From contig NC_060213.1 of the NCBI RefSeq assembly GCF_021130785.1, forward strand, positions 66,817,001 through 66,881,000: DNA of 64,000 nucleotides, in the 5' to 3' direction. Below the pieces are notes generated by a model, which worked only from the letters and a program-made list of their open reading frames with translations, searched no databases and was not told the origin of the DNA. Origin of the DNA: Homalodisca vitripennis. Taxonomy: Eukaryota > Arthropoda > Insecta > Hemiptera > Cicadellidae. Made by a program: the position numbers and the translations under genes. Shown one piece after another: positions 32,331 to 41,232 of the stretch (the first letter of the stretch is position 1; every line of letters begins with the position of its first letter).

Positions 32331-33513
32331 CTTTTAGTACGAGATTATACCAGTTCTGACTGAAAGAGGAACAAAGGCGAGTATTTTCTCTAATCCTACA
32401 ATTTTCTTAACAACTTTAGCCACATCATATCATTCATAAATTTTAAATCAATCTTCACAGCCCCGGCCTAACTAATGCCTTCTAATTATCAAATCAAATA
32501 GGCGATTCCCTTTCCCCTATCCATCTACATAGTACACTTATTTACCGCGGACATACTTACCCAAGTGTCAGTATTATTTCATTTTTATATTCAATTTTTT
32601 AAACAATTAATGACAACACAAGTGTTTTTAGTCATCGCCACATCAACCTCCTCTACAGAGAAAGGGTGCACCCTCCTCCACTTCTATTGTTTGATACAGT
32701 CCACTAGTCTTATAGACTTCACATTCAGGGACCGACGAAATGAAAGTAGTAGATATCGCGTAGACAGACAGAGGGACGCATTTATTTAATCCAACGGCAA
32801 ACCCATTGTACATAAACATTTTCAGCATTAGATGGCGTGCTGACATAAACATCTGTAACTTATAACATATGTGTCATAAATATTAATACAATAATGTATT
32901 GTTAAAAAGTGCTGTAGGTATATCTAAATATATAGTAACAAATCTAAGCCAACTAAACAGTACCATTTATAAAATAACTAATAACAATATAAAAAATATA
33001 AGCATTAAATAATAGTAAAAACCTATTTAGAAATAACATAATTTCTACGAATATATCAACTAAGCATTAATAAGTATGTAATTTGTGGCAGCGATATAAA
33101 CCAATTATTGGAGATTATAACGTATATAATATCTCTATTTCACTCTCGCTATCCTTTTACTCGTTGCTAACAGTGGTAGTCATTGGGAGGCACTGAAACA
33201 TTTAGAGGCAATTTCAAGGTAAAAAATAACTAAAAACATAACCCAAATAGAACAAAAGTCTAATATTGAAGAATTCAAGAATAACAACATGAATATCGTT
33301 GATATATAACACTATATCACTTAACAGTACTCCAGAATCGGTAGGACTATGATTTTGCAAAGTTTGACCAGGATTGATAGAAGATGGAAGTTTTTAATCA
33401 ATTTGCATAACAATCAAATCTGTGTATTGGCACTGCTGCACACATAAGCAATATGATTCCAAGGTCTTGAAGACATTAGTACTCCAAGGTCTTTAAATTT
33501 ATCAATTTTGTCC
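32330..33513. repeat. Segmental duplication, copy 2, portion left of the Polinton
   Basis: Matches 23150-24160 with substitutions and small indels. In copy 1 this DNA lies 3' of P450 exon 4. Here it is separated from the corresponding exon (56474) by the 21.9-kb Polinton, so the insertion came after the duplication. Confidence 0.75.
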
Positions 33514-33519
33514 TACATG
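33514..33519. repeat. Left 6-bp target-site duplication TACATG
   Basis: TACATG immediately precedes the first AG of the left inverted repeat and is repeated exactly after the right one. Six bp is the usual Polinton duplication length. Confidence 0.95.
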
Positions 33520-33888
33520 AGTAGACCTTGCGCCCTTTGCGGACCGCGCCCTGATTGGTCGAGAGGGGGTCACGTGATCCAAGATGGCGGCTAAGCTCCG
33601 CCCCCTGCGGGAGAAATTCCCTCATGTGCGGGAGAAATTCCCTGCTCACACTCTTATCCTAGTGTTTTGGGGTGATTTGGGGTGTCAAAATCGGTGTTTT
33701 TCGGTAAAATCGGTGATTTTGGGTGTCAAAATTGTTGTTTTTCGGTAAAATCGGTGATTTGTTGGGTCCGGTGAGGGAGAGAAACGAGGGACGGAGGGAA
33801 TTCCAACATGGCTGCGCCCATGTATCACGTGATCAAAAAAAAAAAAAACCATTATGGCCGCGCCCACGTAAACATAACCTCACTTTCT
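33520..33888 (+). repeat. Polinton left terminal inverted repeat
   Basis: Inverted match to 55021-55385 with only a few differences. It begins AGTAGACCTTGCGCCC and contains a CCAAT box (as ATTGGTC), two direct copies of GGGAGAAATTCCCT, a duplicated block ending TTTTTCGGTAAAATCGGTGA and two CACGTG palindromes. Confidence 0.95.
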
Positions 33889-34009
33889 TAGATGGAGGTG
33901 CCCGTGGCGCGCGCTGGCGGGAAAAATTCCCTAGGGTTCCCCTCACACTACAAAATAATTATTTATATATAATAATAATATAGATAAAAATTAAGTAAGA
34001 CGTTATCTG

Positions 34010-34133
34010 AGTGTGGTTGCGGAACACTCGTACTGTGTATGGAACACAGTACCCAGGTTAAGCATTACCGAGGTATAGGAGTCTGTCCAGTCTGAAACTG
34101 GTTGTCACTCCACGACCCGATAATGCCCCGTCC
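34010..34133. ncRNA. Structured element copy C (multi-hairpin)
   Basis: Shares unpaired blocks with copies at 48374-48520 and 49066-49212 (GTGTGGTT, GGAACAC, CCCAGGTTAA, CTGGTTGTC, TCCCTTG) while its stems differ. Stem 1 is GAGTGT/ACACTC, stem 2 is GTACTGTG (34030-34037) with CACAGTAC (34045-34052), stem 3 is GCATTA (34062-34067) with TAATGC (34121-34126), and an inner CCAGT/ACTGG hairpin (34087-34101) is kept. It lies about 80 bp 3' of the stop of the RING gene, so it may be a 3' untranslated element on the minus strand. Strand and function are inferred. Confidence 0.6.
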
Positions 34134-34215
34134 CTTGGAAAGTGAATTTTTGAAACCAATTGAAGAATTTAAAATGGAAAGTGAATTTTGAAACCAATTG
34201 AAGTTAGAGCTGGAG

Positions 34216-36494
34216 TTACCTCGGGAGGTATATGTTGAACCTCCCCACGATTAACGCTCGGCACGTGGGACATGTGTGTACTCTGTCGGCACAGGTCCGA
34301 CAGAGAGTATGACCGCACAGCCGAAGAGCAACCGTGGGAAGATTCACCATACACACAGGACACTCAACTTTACGCGGCTGTGACAGAGGTGTCTCCTCGG
34401 CGTCCGGGGGTGGAGGAGTGGTGTTATTACGCCTGGCATCCTCCATTCTTTCCCCAACGGATCGTAGGAAATTCTCCAAGTCCTCACGAAGCTCCCGCCA
34501 AGTTTGCGGGGCGAGTCTGATCTGTCGCCTATGGTCGGTATCTAGAAGGATGCGACTGGCCGTCCATTGCAGCTCCCGCATCAGTACTCGGATACTGTGG
34601 AGGGCCGCAATACATTCCCGCGCCTCCCAATCACTGACCCTGGGCTAAATCAGAAGAAGAAGAAGAAAGATTACATCACTTGTAAACAAGTCATAATGTA
34701 CAATTCGAGTAATTCAATACCGCGTACCGTAGGCCGAATTTGTGGGAGCTCCGGTGACGGAGGTATTGAGGGGGCGTACTCTGACGACGATAGGAGCGTA
34801 GAGCCAGACTCCGTTGACGATCCGCCGGCCGGTGAGAGGCCTGAGAGGCCATCATGGGGTGGTACCGGGGAGGGCGGGCGAGTCGGAGGAGTGGTTGACG
34901 GTGCGACAGAGGGATTCGCCACTTCCACGACCCTGGGCTAAAACAGAAGAAGAAGAAAGATTACATCACTTGTAAACAAGTCATAATGTACAATTCGAGT
35001 AATTCAATACCGCGTACCGTAGGCCGAATTTGTGGGAGCTCCGGTGACGGGGGTATTGAGGGGGCGTACTCTGGCGACGATAGGAACGTAGAGGCAGACT
35101 CCGTTGACGATCCGCCGGTCGGTGAGAGGTCATCACGGAGTGGTACCGGGGAGGGCGGGCGAGTCGGAGGGGTGGGTGACGGTGCGACAGAGGTGTCTAC
35201 GGAACGGCGCCTCTGAGAGGTGTCATAGCTGTTATCGTCACTGCCCGCAGGCAGTGACCATCCCCAAACGCCTGTCCTCTGAACAGCTGCAGACTGTGAT
35301 TGAGACAGCAATGCAGGCTGCAGTGAGCTGATCTGTACATATACATACACCCTCAGATATGCTATTTATCACACATCCGTAAATTGTACTTTCAATTGAT
35401 GGAACTAACCCTTTGATCCAGACTAGTTTCATCCCAGACCTCCTGCGGCTCGTTCAGGCGATCCAGCAGTTCCGTGATCTCCCTATCGTGCTCTTGACTC
35501 TCCGCCCGGTCAAGAGCCTCGACAAGGTCGGACTCTGCAAACATCTGTAAAACACGAGGAGAATCATCAGTGTACGCCGCTAACCGTTCAAATATCGGTA
35601 CATAGATGAGAGAATGGTTATTACCTGCCCAAGATCCTCGTCACAGAACTCCATGTAGTCCTCCACACGTCTCTTACAAAAGAAAACAAACCCGTTAGTC
35701 ATAAATTCCTTAAGGTAGTACATACGTAAAGTGTAACACGTAAAATATCACAGTAAAACTCACAATAGGCCTGAAACGGTGAGGAGCCAACGAAAAGACA
35801 TCCTCTATCACGCAGATAGGTCGCGCCGTCTGCAAATAATACAGAGGATATAAAAATTGAAAAAAACCTGTCATATGACGAAAAAAAAAAACAACATTAG
35901 TACTATTTTACGTACCGTAGTGGGAATGGGTACCGGCTCACTGCGGGGTCTGGCGGGGTCCTAAAACAATATTTATAAGTTATGCGATACATGTGCTAGA
36001 CAACAACAACAACAACAACAACAACAGAAAACAAACACGAAACAAACACTCACTTCCTGACCTCTGCGAGACCACCCGCTCACCGACCAACCTCCACGCG
36101 ATGTCGATGGTCGAGTCTGCAAATAATTCTGTATCAGTAATAGATTTCATTAAAGTGTAGGGATAACGGTGTTGGATATAAACGTACCAAGTCTATGGCT
36201 CCATCATCGTCCCCTGTCCAACCGTTTGTAGACGCCGTCGAGGGTTGTTCCTAAACATTAATCGAACATTACTAAATACATCAGTAAAACAGTATAACAT
36301 TTACATGAAATTATTACATGACTTACGTCTTCACTGCCGGCTGATACCACACTCAGGAGTGCGAGAATCAACAGCAATACTGTAGTGTTCCCGATCCTGG
36401 CTCTAGGGGCACAACACAGTACTCCCAGCATGACCACGAACATGGTGGTGGCCATGAGGAAGCAGACTATGGCTAAACGTTCACAGTCGGACAT
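34216..36494 (-). CDS. Ten-exon membrane-anchored RING-finger protein
   Basis: Exons: 36327-36494, 36188-36250, 36054-36116, 35916-35960, 35764-35829, 35625-35672, 35410-35544, 35018-35332, 34728-34937 and 34216-34644; 513 codons. All nine introns (71-93 nt) are GT-AG and in phase 0. Exon 1 encodes two hydrophobic segments (residues 8-27 and 39-52), predicting a membrane hairpin. The middle is Ser/Pro/Thr-rich. Exons 8 and 9 are a recent duplication (PPSPELPQIRPT in both). Exon 10 has an IAP-like C3HC4 RING (VECPVCMVNL, CGHTLCRTC, CPTCRALI) at the extreme C-terminus, so it should act as a membrane-bound E3 ubiquitin ligase. Start chosen at the ATG 34 bp after a TATA box. The exon chain is my reading of splice signals; no transcript was available. 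Confidence 0.75.
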
Positions 36495-36527
36495 GATAGG
36501 AAAGTGCAGGATACACACGCGTCCTCT

Positions 36528-36536
36528 GCTTATATG
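36528..36536 (-). promoter_or_regulatory. TATA box of the RING gene
   Basis: Minus strand CATATAAGC, about 34 bp before the ATG at 36494. Short leader and TATA spacing match the other genes of this element. Confidence 0.65.
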
Positions 36537-36631
36537 CAGCCGGACCGCATCCTGTCACATGTGCTGGTACAAGGTGAACTTCGTTCCACACCACCCATGA
36601 GGTCAGGTCTTAGGCGCGTTCTTTTTGTTAA

Positions 36632-36725
36632 CCGAGAGCATCCCCAGTAGGCCTAACCTCTCGGGTGATGAGCCCCAACCATCGCTCATCACAGGTGGTA
36701 GCCATTCCATGACAAATTTGCTACC
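36632..36725. other. Three consecutive hairpins
   Basis: CCGAGAG (36632-36638) pairs with CTCTCGG (36658-36664). GTGATGAGC (36665-36673) follows without a gap and pairs with GCTCATCAC (36684-36692). GGTAGC (36697-36702) pairs with GCTACC (36720-36725). The block lies between the 3' end of the gene at 37115-37564 and the RING gene promoter. It has the same position type as the structured copies near the integrase but no clear sequence match to them. Confidence 0.5.
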
Positions 36726-36965
36726 TCCCAACATATTTTTTTGTACCTCACCAATGACAGGACTTCTCAACTCAATGCCGAAACCCTGTCTCTCGGTGAG
36801 ATACGTTTTATTTTATACTTTATTTTTTATTTTTTTTTATCCTCGCGAGTGTAACAAGTAACTTTACTCGGAGAAGCCTTTCAATGTAACTCGTAAAACA
36901 CTCGCAAAGACTTTTTTTATTTTTTATTTTTATTTATTTTACAGCATCTAGAGCGAGGTACATAC
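36726..36965. other. AT-rich intergenic DNA in the Polinton
   Basis: T-rich stretches with no gene. A TTTTATTTATTTTACAG acceptor-like sequence on the plus strand near 36942 leads into short, quickly closed frames, so no exon is called. Confidence 0.4.
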
Positions 36966-37114
36966 CCCTGGACTTACGGAGTTTAGGCCTGCCATAGAGG
37001 TATCTGTCACACACATACACACACACAACTGCTCCCGGTCTTACGGAGTTTAGGCCTGCCGTAAGAGCAGTTGAAAGCCCCAGGACTTACAGAGTTTAGG
37101 CCTGCCTTAGGAGC
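36966..37114. repeat. Three copies of a ~33-bp motif (left cluster)
   Basis: Copies at 36966-36998, 37034-37066 and 37077-37114 share CTTACGGAGTTTAGGCCTGC with few changes. In the middle copy CTTACGG pairs with CCGTAAG. Four more copies occur at 50282-50471 near the other end of the element. Both clusters are between genes. Confidence 0.8.
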
Positions 37115-37564
37115 TTACCACTCACTCACCCCGCCCCGCTCTAGAGCTTTTTTCAAAGCACAAGCATAAGTGAAGCCACTATTATGTTGAGGCAGAATAC
37201 AGTGAGTATCGGAAACGATAGTCACCTTACTATCTACAATATTTCTATCAACTACGTTATTATGAAAATTAGATAAAAATTCAACTTTTTCTAACCCCTT
37301 AGTATATACAGTGACAAAGGGTTTACACAGAGCTCGTATAATCCCCTCGTCGTACTCTATACCACCCTCCTCCCACTTGATGTTGTGAAAGTGGCGCTCC
37401 AGCCACCGAGCGGTTCTGGCCATTTTAGAATTTAACTCCCCCTTATCGTATGGAGGCTTGAATACGATGTGTGCACGAAAGAGATGACTGATTATTACAA
37501 ACTCTTTTACAATAAATCGATTGTCATTATCTTTAAAAGCGTGAAACTCAACTATCGCCTCCAT
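37115..37564 (-). CDS. Unknown protein, possible RNase H-fold nuclease
   Basis: About 149 residues from the MEAIVEFHAF start; the frame extends 8 codons further to 37588, and the choice between the two is open. Features visible are an N-terminal strand with Glu (AIVEFHAF), a basic RTARWLERHFHNIKWEEGG segment, VYTKGLEKVEFL and a C-terminal H-x(7)-C-A-L-x-K-A stretch. I recall similar proteins in arthropod mobile elements, and the spread of acidic residues and the His/Cys tail suggest a DEDD-type exonuclease fold, but I cannot show catalytic residues. Its start overlaps the end of the upstream gene, so translation is probably coupled or from nested transcripts. Confidence 0.55.
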   Translation of the reverse strand: MEAIVEFHAFKDNDNRFIVKEFVIISHLFRAHIVFKPPYDKGELNSKMARTARWLERHFHNIKWEEGGIEYDEGIIRALCKPFVTVYTKGLEKVEFLSNFHNNVVDRNIVDSKVTIVSDTHCILPQHNSGFTYACALKKALERGGVSEW

Positions 37565-38123
37565 TTGGCCACCGTTTGAAAAGTTCAATTTCGAGAGACA
37601 GCCTGTGAGCTATGTGACTAGGGAGGAGGTCACTGTCACTGTTTTCAATTGCGGTTTTAACAGGCTCCTCAATCAAGAACAGATCTCTCAATACGATGTG
37701 CATCAGTGGGATGTTGGCAGTGAACTGATTCCACTCGTGTTTGTTAAGCGTTAATGAATGTTCACCGTCGTAGATGAACACACATTGCTTACCAAATACA
37801 TTGATGACCTTGATATCCTCCCCACCATCCGCCTTTACGTAAAACCTATGTGAGGTCTCCAAGGCTAGACTAATGCTATTGAAGTGTTGTGAAAACTCAT
37901 TAAACACATCGAATGACCAATAAACGCAACCCTTTTTACCCTTAAACAGTATTCCGAGAGAGTCACCCCGGTTTTTAACAAAACCCACAATCACACACTT
38001 TGAAAGATCACAATCAATAAAGTAAACAGACTTAAGAAAAATTCCCGTTAACGAGTTTATAGGCTCCTTGCGTCTTGGGATCCTCGTAGGCTCCAGGTCC
38101 ATAGCCGTTGATGGGTCCTCCAT
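37548..38123 (-). CDS. Unknown protein with two PC4-like halves
   Basis: 191 residues; ATG at 38123 lies 45 bp after a TATA box, which supports this start. Two halves look alike: GILFKGKKGCVYWSFDVFNE near residue 57 and KVINVFGKQCVFIYDGEHSL near residue 105, the second followed by LTLNKHEWNQF. The pattern (strand, short turn, aromatic strand, L-T-x-x-x-W helix) resembles the ssDNA-binding PC4/p15 coactivator fold. If right, it would bind single-stranded DNA or act in late transcription. This is a pattern judgement, not a search result. It overlaps the following gene by 17 bp. Confidence 0.55.
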   Translation of the reverse strand: MEDPSTAMDLEPTRIPRRKEPINSLTGIFLKSVYFIDCDLSKCVIVGFVKNRGDSLGILFKGKKGCVYWSFDVFNEFSQHFNSISLALETSHRFYVKADGGEDIKVINVFGKQCVFIYDGEHSLTLNKHEWNQFTANIPLMHIVLRDLFLIEEPVKTAIENSDSDLLPSHIAHRLSLEIELFKRWPNGGDS

Positions 38124-38167
38124 GGTCTCGGTCTCGGTCTTGTATGACCGTACCTTCCACAGTACCC

Positions 38168-38227
38168 CTTATATACTTTTAAACCTCCAAATTAAGACCA
38201 ATCAGAGACGAGTTTATTCCGACCAAT
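38168..38227 (-). promoter_or_regulatory. TATA box plus double-CCAAT upstream element
   Basis: Minus-strand GTATATAAG at 38168-38176, 45 bp before the ATG at 38123. Upstream, 38196-38227 contains two inverted CCAAT boxes. The 32-bp element recurs with two mismatches at 54843-54874, upstream of the polymerase gene. Confidence 0.7.
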
Positions 38228-38828
38228 GAGATTTTTTAGCAGGTGGTGCTTCCCCCTCCACCTTCTCCTCCCGTTCGTATGTGAGAGGATCTATCAAAAA
38301 AGAGACATAAATTGTGTCACAATCTCTCACATCCCAGACGTCGCGATGGGATGTTAAATTAGCACAGTCAATGGATCTACACCCTTTAAATTTTCTGTCC
38401 TTGAACAAGCAAGCGTATACTCCGGCTTTTATACCCTTTTTATACCCATTCAGCTTCACATCATCCTCTCTGCAAAATCTAACCCTAATTCTGTCAAAAC
38501 CCGTCACATCATACAACGCGCTATTAGGTGTGAAATTAGCACAGTCGAGGTATTTACATATCTTCATCTTGCCGTGCTTCCACAAGGAAGTGTACACTCC
38601 GGCTTTTATACCCTGCCTATACCTATTTAGAGCCTGTTTAATAGGACTATTCTCATCATCCGTGTCGTAGGCCTCGGGCTCATCGTTTACCTCAAAACGA
38701 AGTTCAATTTTGGTAAAGTCCTTAACATCGTAAAAGTCGGTATAGGATGTAAAATTAGTACAGTCGAGGTGTCCCAATATTTTCCTCTCTTCTTCTTCCT
38801 TATAACCGCGAATGTATAACCGCGCCAT
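38214..38828 (-). CDS. Three-repeat protein, possibly beta/gamma-crystallin-like
   Basis: 204 residues if read from the Met at 38828. The frame is open to an upstream ATG at 38867, but a TATA box at 38885-38894 would place the transcript start just past that ATG. Three repeats of about 45 residues share the pattern VY-x(6)-K-x-K-x(3)-LDCANFT-x(6)-DV-x-x-FD-x-I-x-VRF; the second reads GVYTSLWKHGKMKICKYLDC. Spacers between them are acidic or Lys-rich. Alternating strands and the repeat size recall beta/gamma-crystallin motifs. No enzymatic residue is apparent. A structural or particle-associated role is only a guess. Confidence 0.6.
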   Translation of the reverse strand: MARLYIRGYKEEEERKILGHLDCTNFTSYTDFYDVKDFTKIELRFEVNDEPEAYDTDDENSPIKQALNRYRQGIKAGVYTSLWKHGKMKICKYLDCANFTPNSALYDVTGFDRIRVRFCREDDVKLNGYKKGIKAGVYACLFKDRKFKGCRSIDCANLTSHRDVWDVRDCDTIYVSFLIDPLTYEREEKVEGEAPPAKKSHWSE

Positions 38829-38884
38829 CGTTGCGAGAGTGTTCAACACTGGGTAGGTAATGTACATCGGCGTAGGAGTCGCTC

Positions 38885-38894
38885 AATTTATACC
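38885..38894 (-). promoter_or_regulatory. TATA box of the three-repeat gene
   Basis: Minus strand GGTATAAATT, about 57 bp before the Met at 38828 and only 18 bp before the ATG at 38867. It therefore favours the inner start. Confidence 0.6.
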
Positions 38895-38942
38895 TAACGA
38901 TCCCCACCACCACCACGATCCCCACCACCACCACCACCACTA

Positions 38943-40130
38943 TTACATCATACGTTTTACGTTACCGGTAAGCAGGGTGTACGCCATGTGGGAGTCATGC
39001 AGGAGGAGACAGTACGCCGTCGTGTTTGCCGGAAAATTATTTTTCGCCTCAAATTCCAATCTCACGTCTACTGGTCCCGACTTGATCGAATCGTTCTGTT
39101 TAGAACAATCAATCACATAGAGCGGTGCGCGGGACTTGAATTTTTCAAAATCAACGGTAGGCGCTCCCGGTTTCTGATAGTACGAGCTTTGGAATCTTGT
39201 AAACATCTCGTAAAAAATGCACAAGTCACCGTGGACATTGTCGTAAGGATAATATTGCGAATTCAAATACAGTCTTACATTTGTCAGGTCGCAACGGTCA
39301 AAAGAAGACGCATCCTTTTTCAGATCATTTTTTCTTCCTGTCTGAAATGCCAAAACAACGTAGCGGGGTTTCTCAATTTGAGAGCTCGTTTTTATCGTCC
39401 AACTCTGACGAGTCGTTTGTGGTAAAGAGGGGTATTCGTGAATTTCCCAGGACCGAAACGGCAGGTGAATCAGAGTATCTTTCTCAATAACACGCAATAA
39501 TTTCAATTTGTAACTGTCGGATACAGTAATGTGTGGAACACGCCAGTAGAGCGAGGTTATTTCAAAGTCGAGGTTAACCGCATCCGTGCTTTTGACCGCA
39601 TTAATGTCGGTAGCCGACCTCAAGATAATCAGTTCCTGTCTGACATTGACCACGATCTTTTTATAATCCTCGGCAAAACCCAGCAACAGTTTTAGAGGCA
39701 CTGAATATGTAAATTCACTGGCCTGACCGGTTTCACCCGGACCTAGCCAACATGCATTCAAGAGACCAGCCTCCTCCTCTTTCCTGATGGAAATCAGTCC
39801 TTTGATTGTACTTGTAATACCTACATTTTTCACCCTGTCAACCTCTATACCACCGATCTCGTACCTTATATCGTCGAATAAAAATGCAATAGCGTTGTTT
39901 ATTAATGTAACACTGGCCGCGGCCCCATCTGCCTTCTTGGCACGCACTTTTCCGCTGATGTGTAAACTGCTTTCGAACGGTGCTGTAATTATATCCTGTT
40001 GACTGATTGGAATCCTGATTTCGTCGTTATTCTTTAGAGTTGACGAGGCGTACGGTTTGTGAGAGTGAAACTCCCAACCGGTTATCGCCTCATCGTACTC
40101 GACGGCCGATTCTATCGATAGCAGAGCCAT
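38943..40130 (-). CDS. Major capsid protein (double jelly-roll, Polinton type)
   Basis: 395 residues, beta-rich, in the late cluster next to the minor capsid protein and protease, which is the standard Polinton order. Recognisable stretches are NNDEIRIPISQQDIITAPF near residue 34, FEITSLYWRVPHITVSD near 190, RLYLNSQYYPYDN near 296, and PLYVIDCSKQNDSIKSGPVD, the last part of a conserved C-terminal block. The family forms pseudo-hexameric capsomers and is the main evidence that Polintons are virus-derived. The assignment rests on position and remembered family patterns. The frame is intact, and the start overlaps a small upstream frame (40090-40242). Confidence 0.75.
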   Translation of the reverse strand: MALLSIESAVEYDEAITGWEFHSHKPYASSTLKNNDEIRIPISQQDIITAPFESSLHISGKVRAKKADGAAASVTLINNAIAFLFDDIRYEIGGIEVDRVKNVGITSTIKGLISIRKEEEAGLLNACWLGPGETGQASEFTYSVPLKLLLGFAEDYKKIVVNVRQELIILRSATDINAVKSTDAVNLDFEITSLYWRVPHITVSDSYKLKLLRVIEKDTLIHLPFRSWEIHEYPSLPQTTRQSWTIKTSSQIEKPRYVVLAFQTGRKNDLKKDASSFDRCDLTNVRLYLNSQYYPYDNVHGDLCIFYEMFTRFQSSYYQKPGAPTVDFEKFKSRAPLYVIDCSKQNDSIKSGPVDVRLEFEAKNNFPANTTAYCLLLHDSHMAYTLLTGNVKRMM

Positions 40131-40242
40131 ACTTAAAACCCAGCGATCTAATAAACTTGATGTTCTTAGGTGTTAACACCGCGGTCTTTTGTGATCGAAT
40201 GAGGGGAACGGTGTACGGCACTTCTCTAAATACTAGGCCCAT
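40090..40242 (-). CDS. 50-residue protein between the capsid genes
   Basis: A short frame starting MGLVFREVPYTVPLIRSQKT, then AVLTPKNIKFIRSLGF, ending in a basic tail (RIGRRVR). It overlaps the end of the minor capsid gene by 10 bp and the start of the major capsid gene by 41 bp, so the overlap pattern of the late cluster continues through it. The balanced composition and the hydrophobic IKFIRSLGF stretch look like a real small protein, perhaps a capsid-associated peptide. Too short for a firm call. Confidence 0.5.
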   Translation of the reverse strand: MGLVFREVPYTVPLIRSQKTAVLTPKNIKFIRSLGFKYGSAIDRIGRRVR

Positions 40243-40913
40243 TGCCGTTTCCTTATGTGTATACGTAACGATAACGGTTCGTTTCTAAAGTTTATCAATT
40301 CACCGGTCTGGTCTTTGAGAGAGACAGCTATATTGTTCACCCTACGGACGTTCACAGGTAAATAGATGACTGTGCTCGGTTTCTCGACTATTTTATACCC
40401 TGGAGCGACTTCAGGGTAAAACTCATGCAGCACGTGTCCTTCTACACCGTTTTGAAAGGATCCTCGGGCGATATTACACTCAACACGTATCGTGTTTACC
40501 GTCATAATACTGACGGGGAGGTCGGACATGTGGACTCTATTAGGCTCGAGCATTTTCGCGGTGAAACCTAGTACAGGAGCTAGGGATCCCGATATTTCGA
40601 AATGTATCGCTTCACTGCACGATACTTCGGACCTTAGAGTGTTATTGTTTGCCTTAAGACTGAACGTCACGCCTCCGTCAATGTGCGACTTGATATATTC
40701 TTCGATGTTTTCAATTTCGTACGACCCTTCATCTATTACTATCTCTTTACCGTTTCCGTAGTGAAACTTGTCATTTACACCCTTTTCAATGTTCGGAATT
40801 GTATAGTACGTGGACAGGTCAATTAGGCCGATTTCGTACTCCCCATCGCTCAAATCCATTGGTGGAAAGACCTCACAAGATACGTGCGGGGCCACACCGC
40901 TAAGTGAAAACAT
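40233..40913 (-). CDS. Minor capsid protein (penton-like, single jelly-roll)
   Basis: 226 residues from the ATG at 40913. The sequence is strand-rich: YEIGLIDLSTYYTIPNIEKG near residue 26, SYEIENIEEYIKSH near 63, and VIYLPVNVRRVNNIAVSLKD near 180, typical of the Polinton minor capsid protein that forms pentameric vertices. It lies directly after the protease gene (14-bp overlap) and before the major capsid gene, as in known Polintons. The frame is intact. Confidence 0.7.
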   Translation of the reverse strand: MFSLSGVAPHVSCEVFPPMDLSDGEYEIGLIDLSTYYTIPNIEKGVNDKFHYGNGKEIVIDEGSYEIENIEEYIKSHIDGGVTFSLKANNNTLRSEVSCSEAIHFEISGSLAPVLGFTAKMLEPNRVHMSDLPVSIMTVNTIRVECNIARGSFQNGVEGHVLHEFYPEVAPGYKIVEKPSTVIYLPVNVRRVNNIAVSLKDQTGELINFRNEPLSLRIHIRKRQWA

Positions 40914-41232
40914 TATTTGCTAGAAACTTCAAACACAAGTGTCCGCAGACTACTGAGTCATCAGACTGTTTACGCTCATAGTTATACTGTACACTGACAC
41001 CGGACCCAAAGTAAGATACGAGTTCTACCGGCGGTCTCAGATTACCAAAACTGTCAAAGTAGTACACTCTATTTCCTAGTTTCTTATAACAGACCCAGTG
41101 CGTTCCTTCACCTCGTGAACTGTCCAGATTTACTATGGCCGACTCGTACAGCCGCGGGGTCTTGGGCAGTGTGTCCCTCATGTATACACCTCGAAAGTTC
41201 GGAATATCGAGTAACCTCGCGTAACGGATCAA
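40900..41232 (-). CDS. Adenain-like maturation cysteine protease, no ATG at its start
   Basis: The visible frame gives 110 residues with the catalytic set of adenovirus-type proteases: His45 (GTHWVCY), Asp60 (YYFDSFGN) and Cys96 (VVCGHLCLKFL). It would cleave capsid precursors during particle maturation. The first usable codon at 41232 is TTG, yet conserved-looking sequence (IPIKPLTNHELIRYARLL) continues upstream without an ATG to a run of 11 A at 41274-41284, where the phospholipase frame enters. The N-terminal part is therefore either reached by a frame change from that gene or separated from it by a miscalled base. Confidence 0.8.
   Translation of the reverse strand: MIRYARLLDIPNFRGVYMRDTLPKTPRLYESAIVNLDSSRGEGTHWVCYKKLGNRVYYFDSFGNLRPPVELVSYFGSGVSVQYNYERKQSDDSVVCGHLCLKFLANNVFT

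Noticed and set aside
34671..35350. Two separate small minus-strand genes ending ELLELYIMTCLQVM
   Set aside because: Those endings are intron read-through; splice signals join both segments to the RING exon in frame.
36942..37000. Exon starting after the strong acceptor-like TTTTACAG on the plus strand
   Set aside because: All three frames close within about 50 bases.
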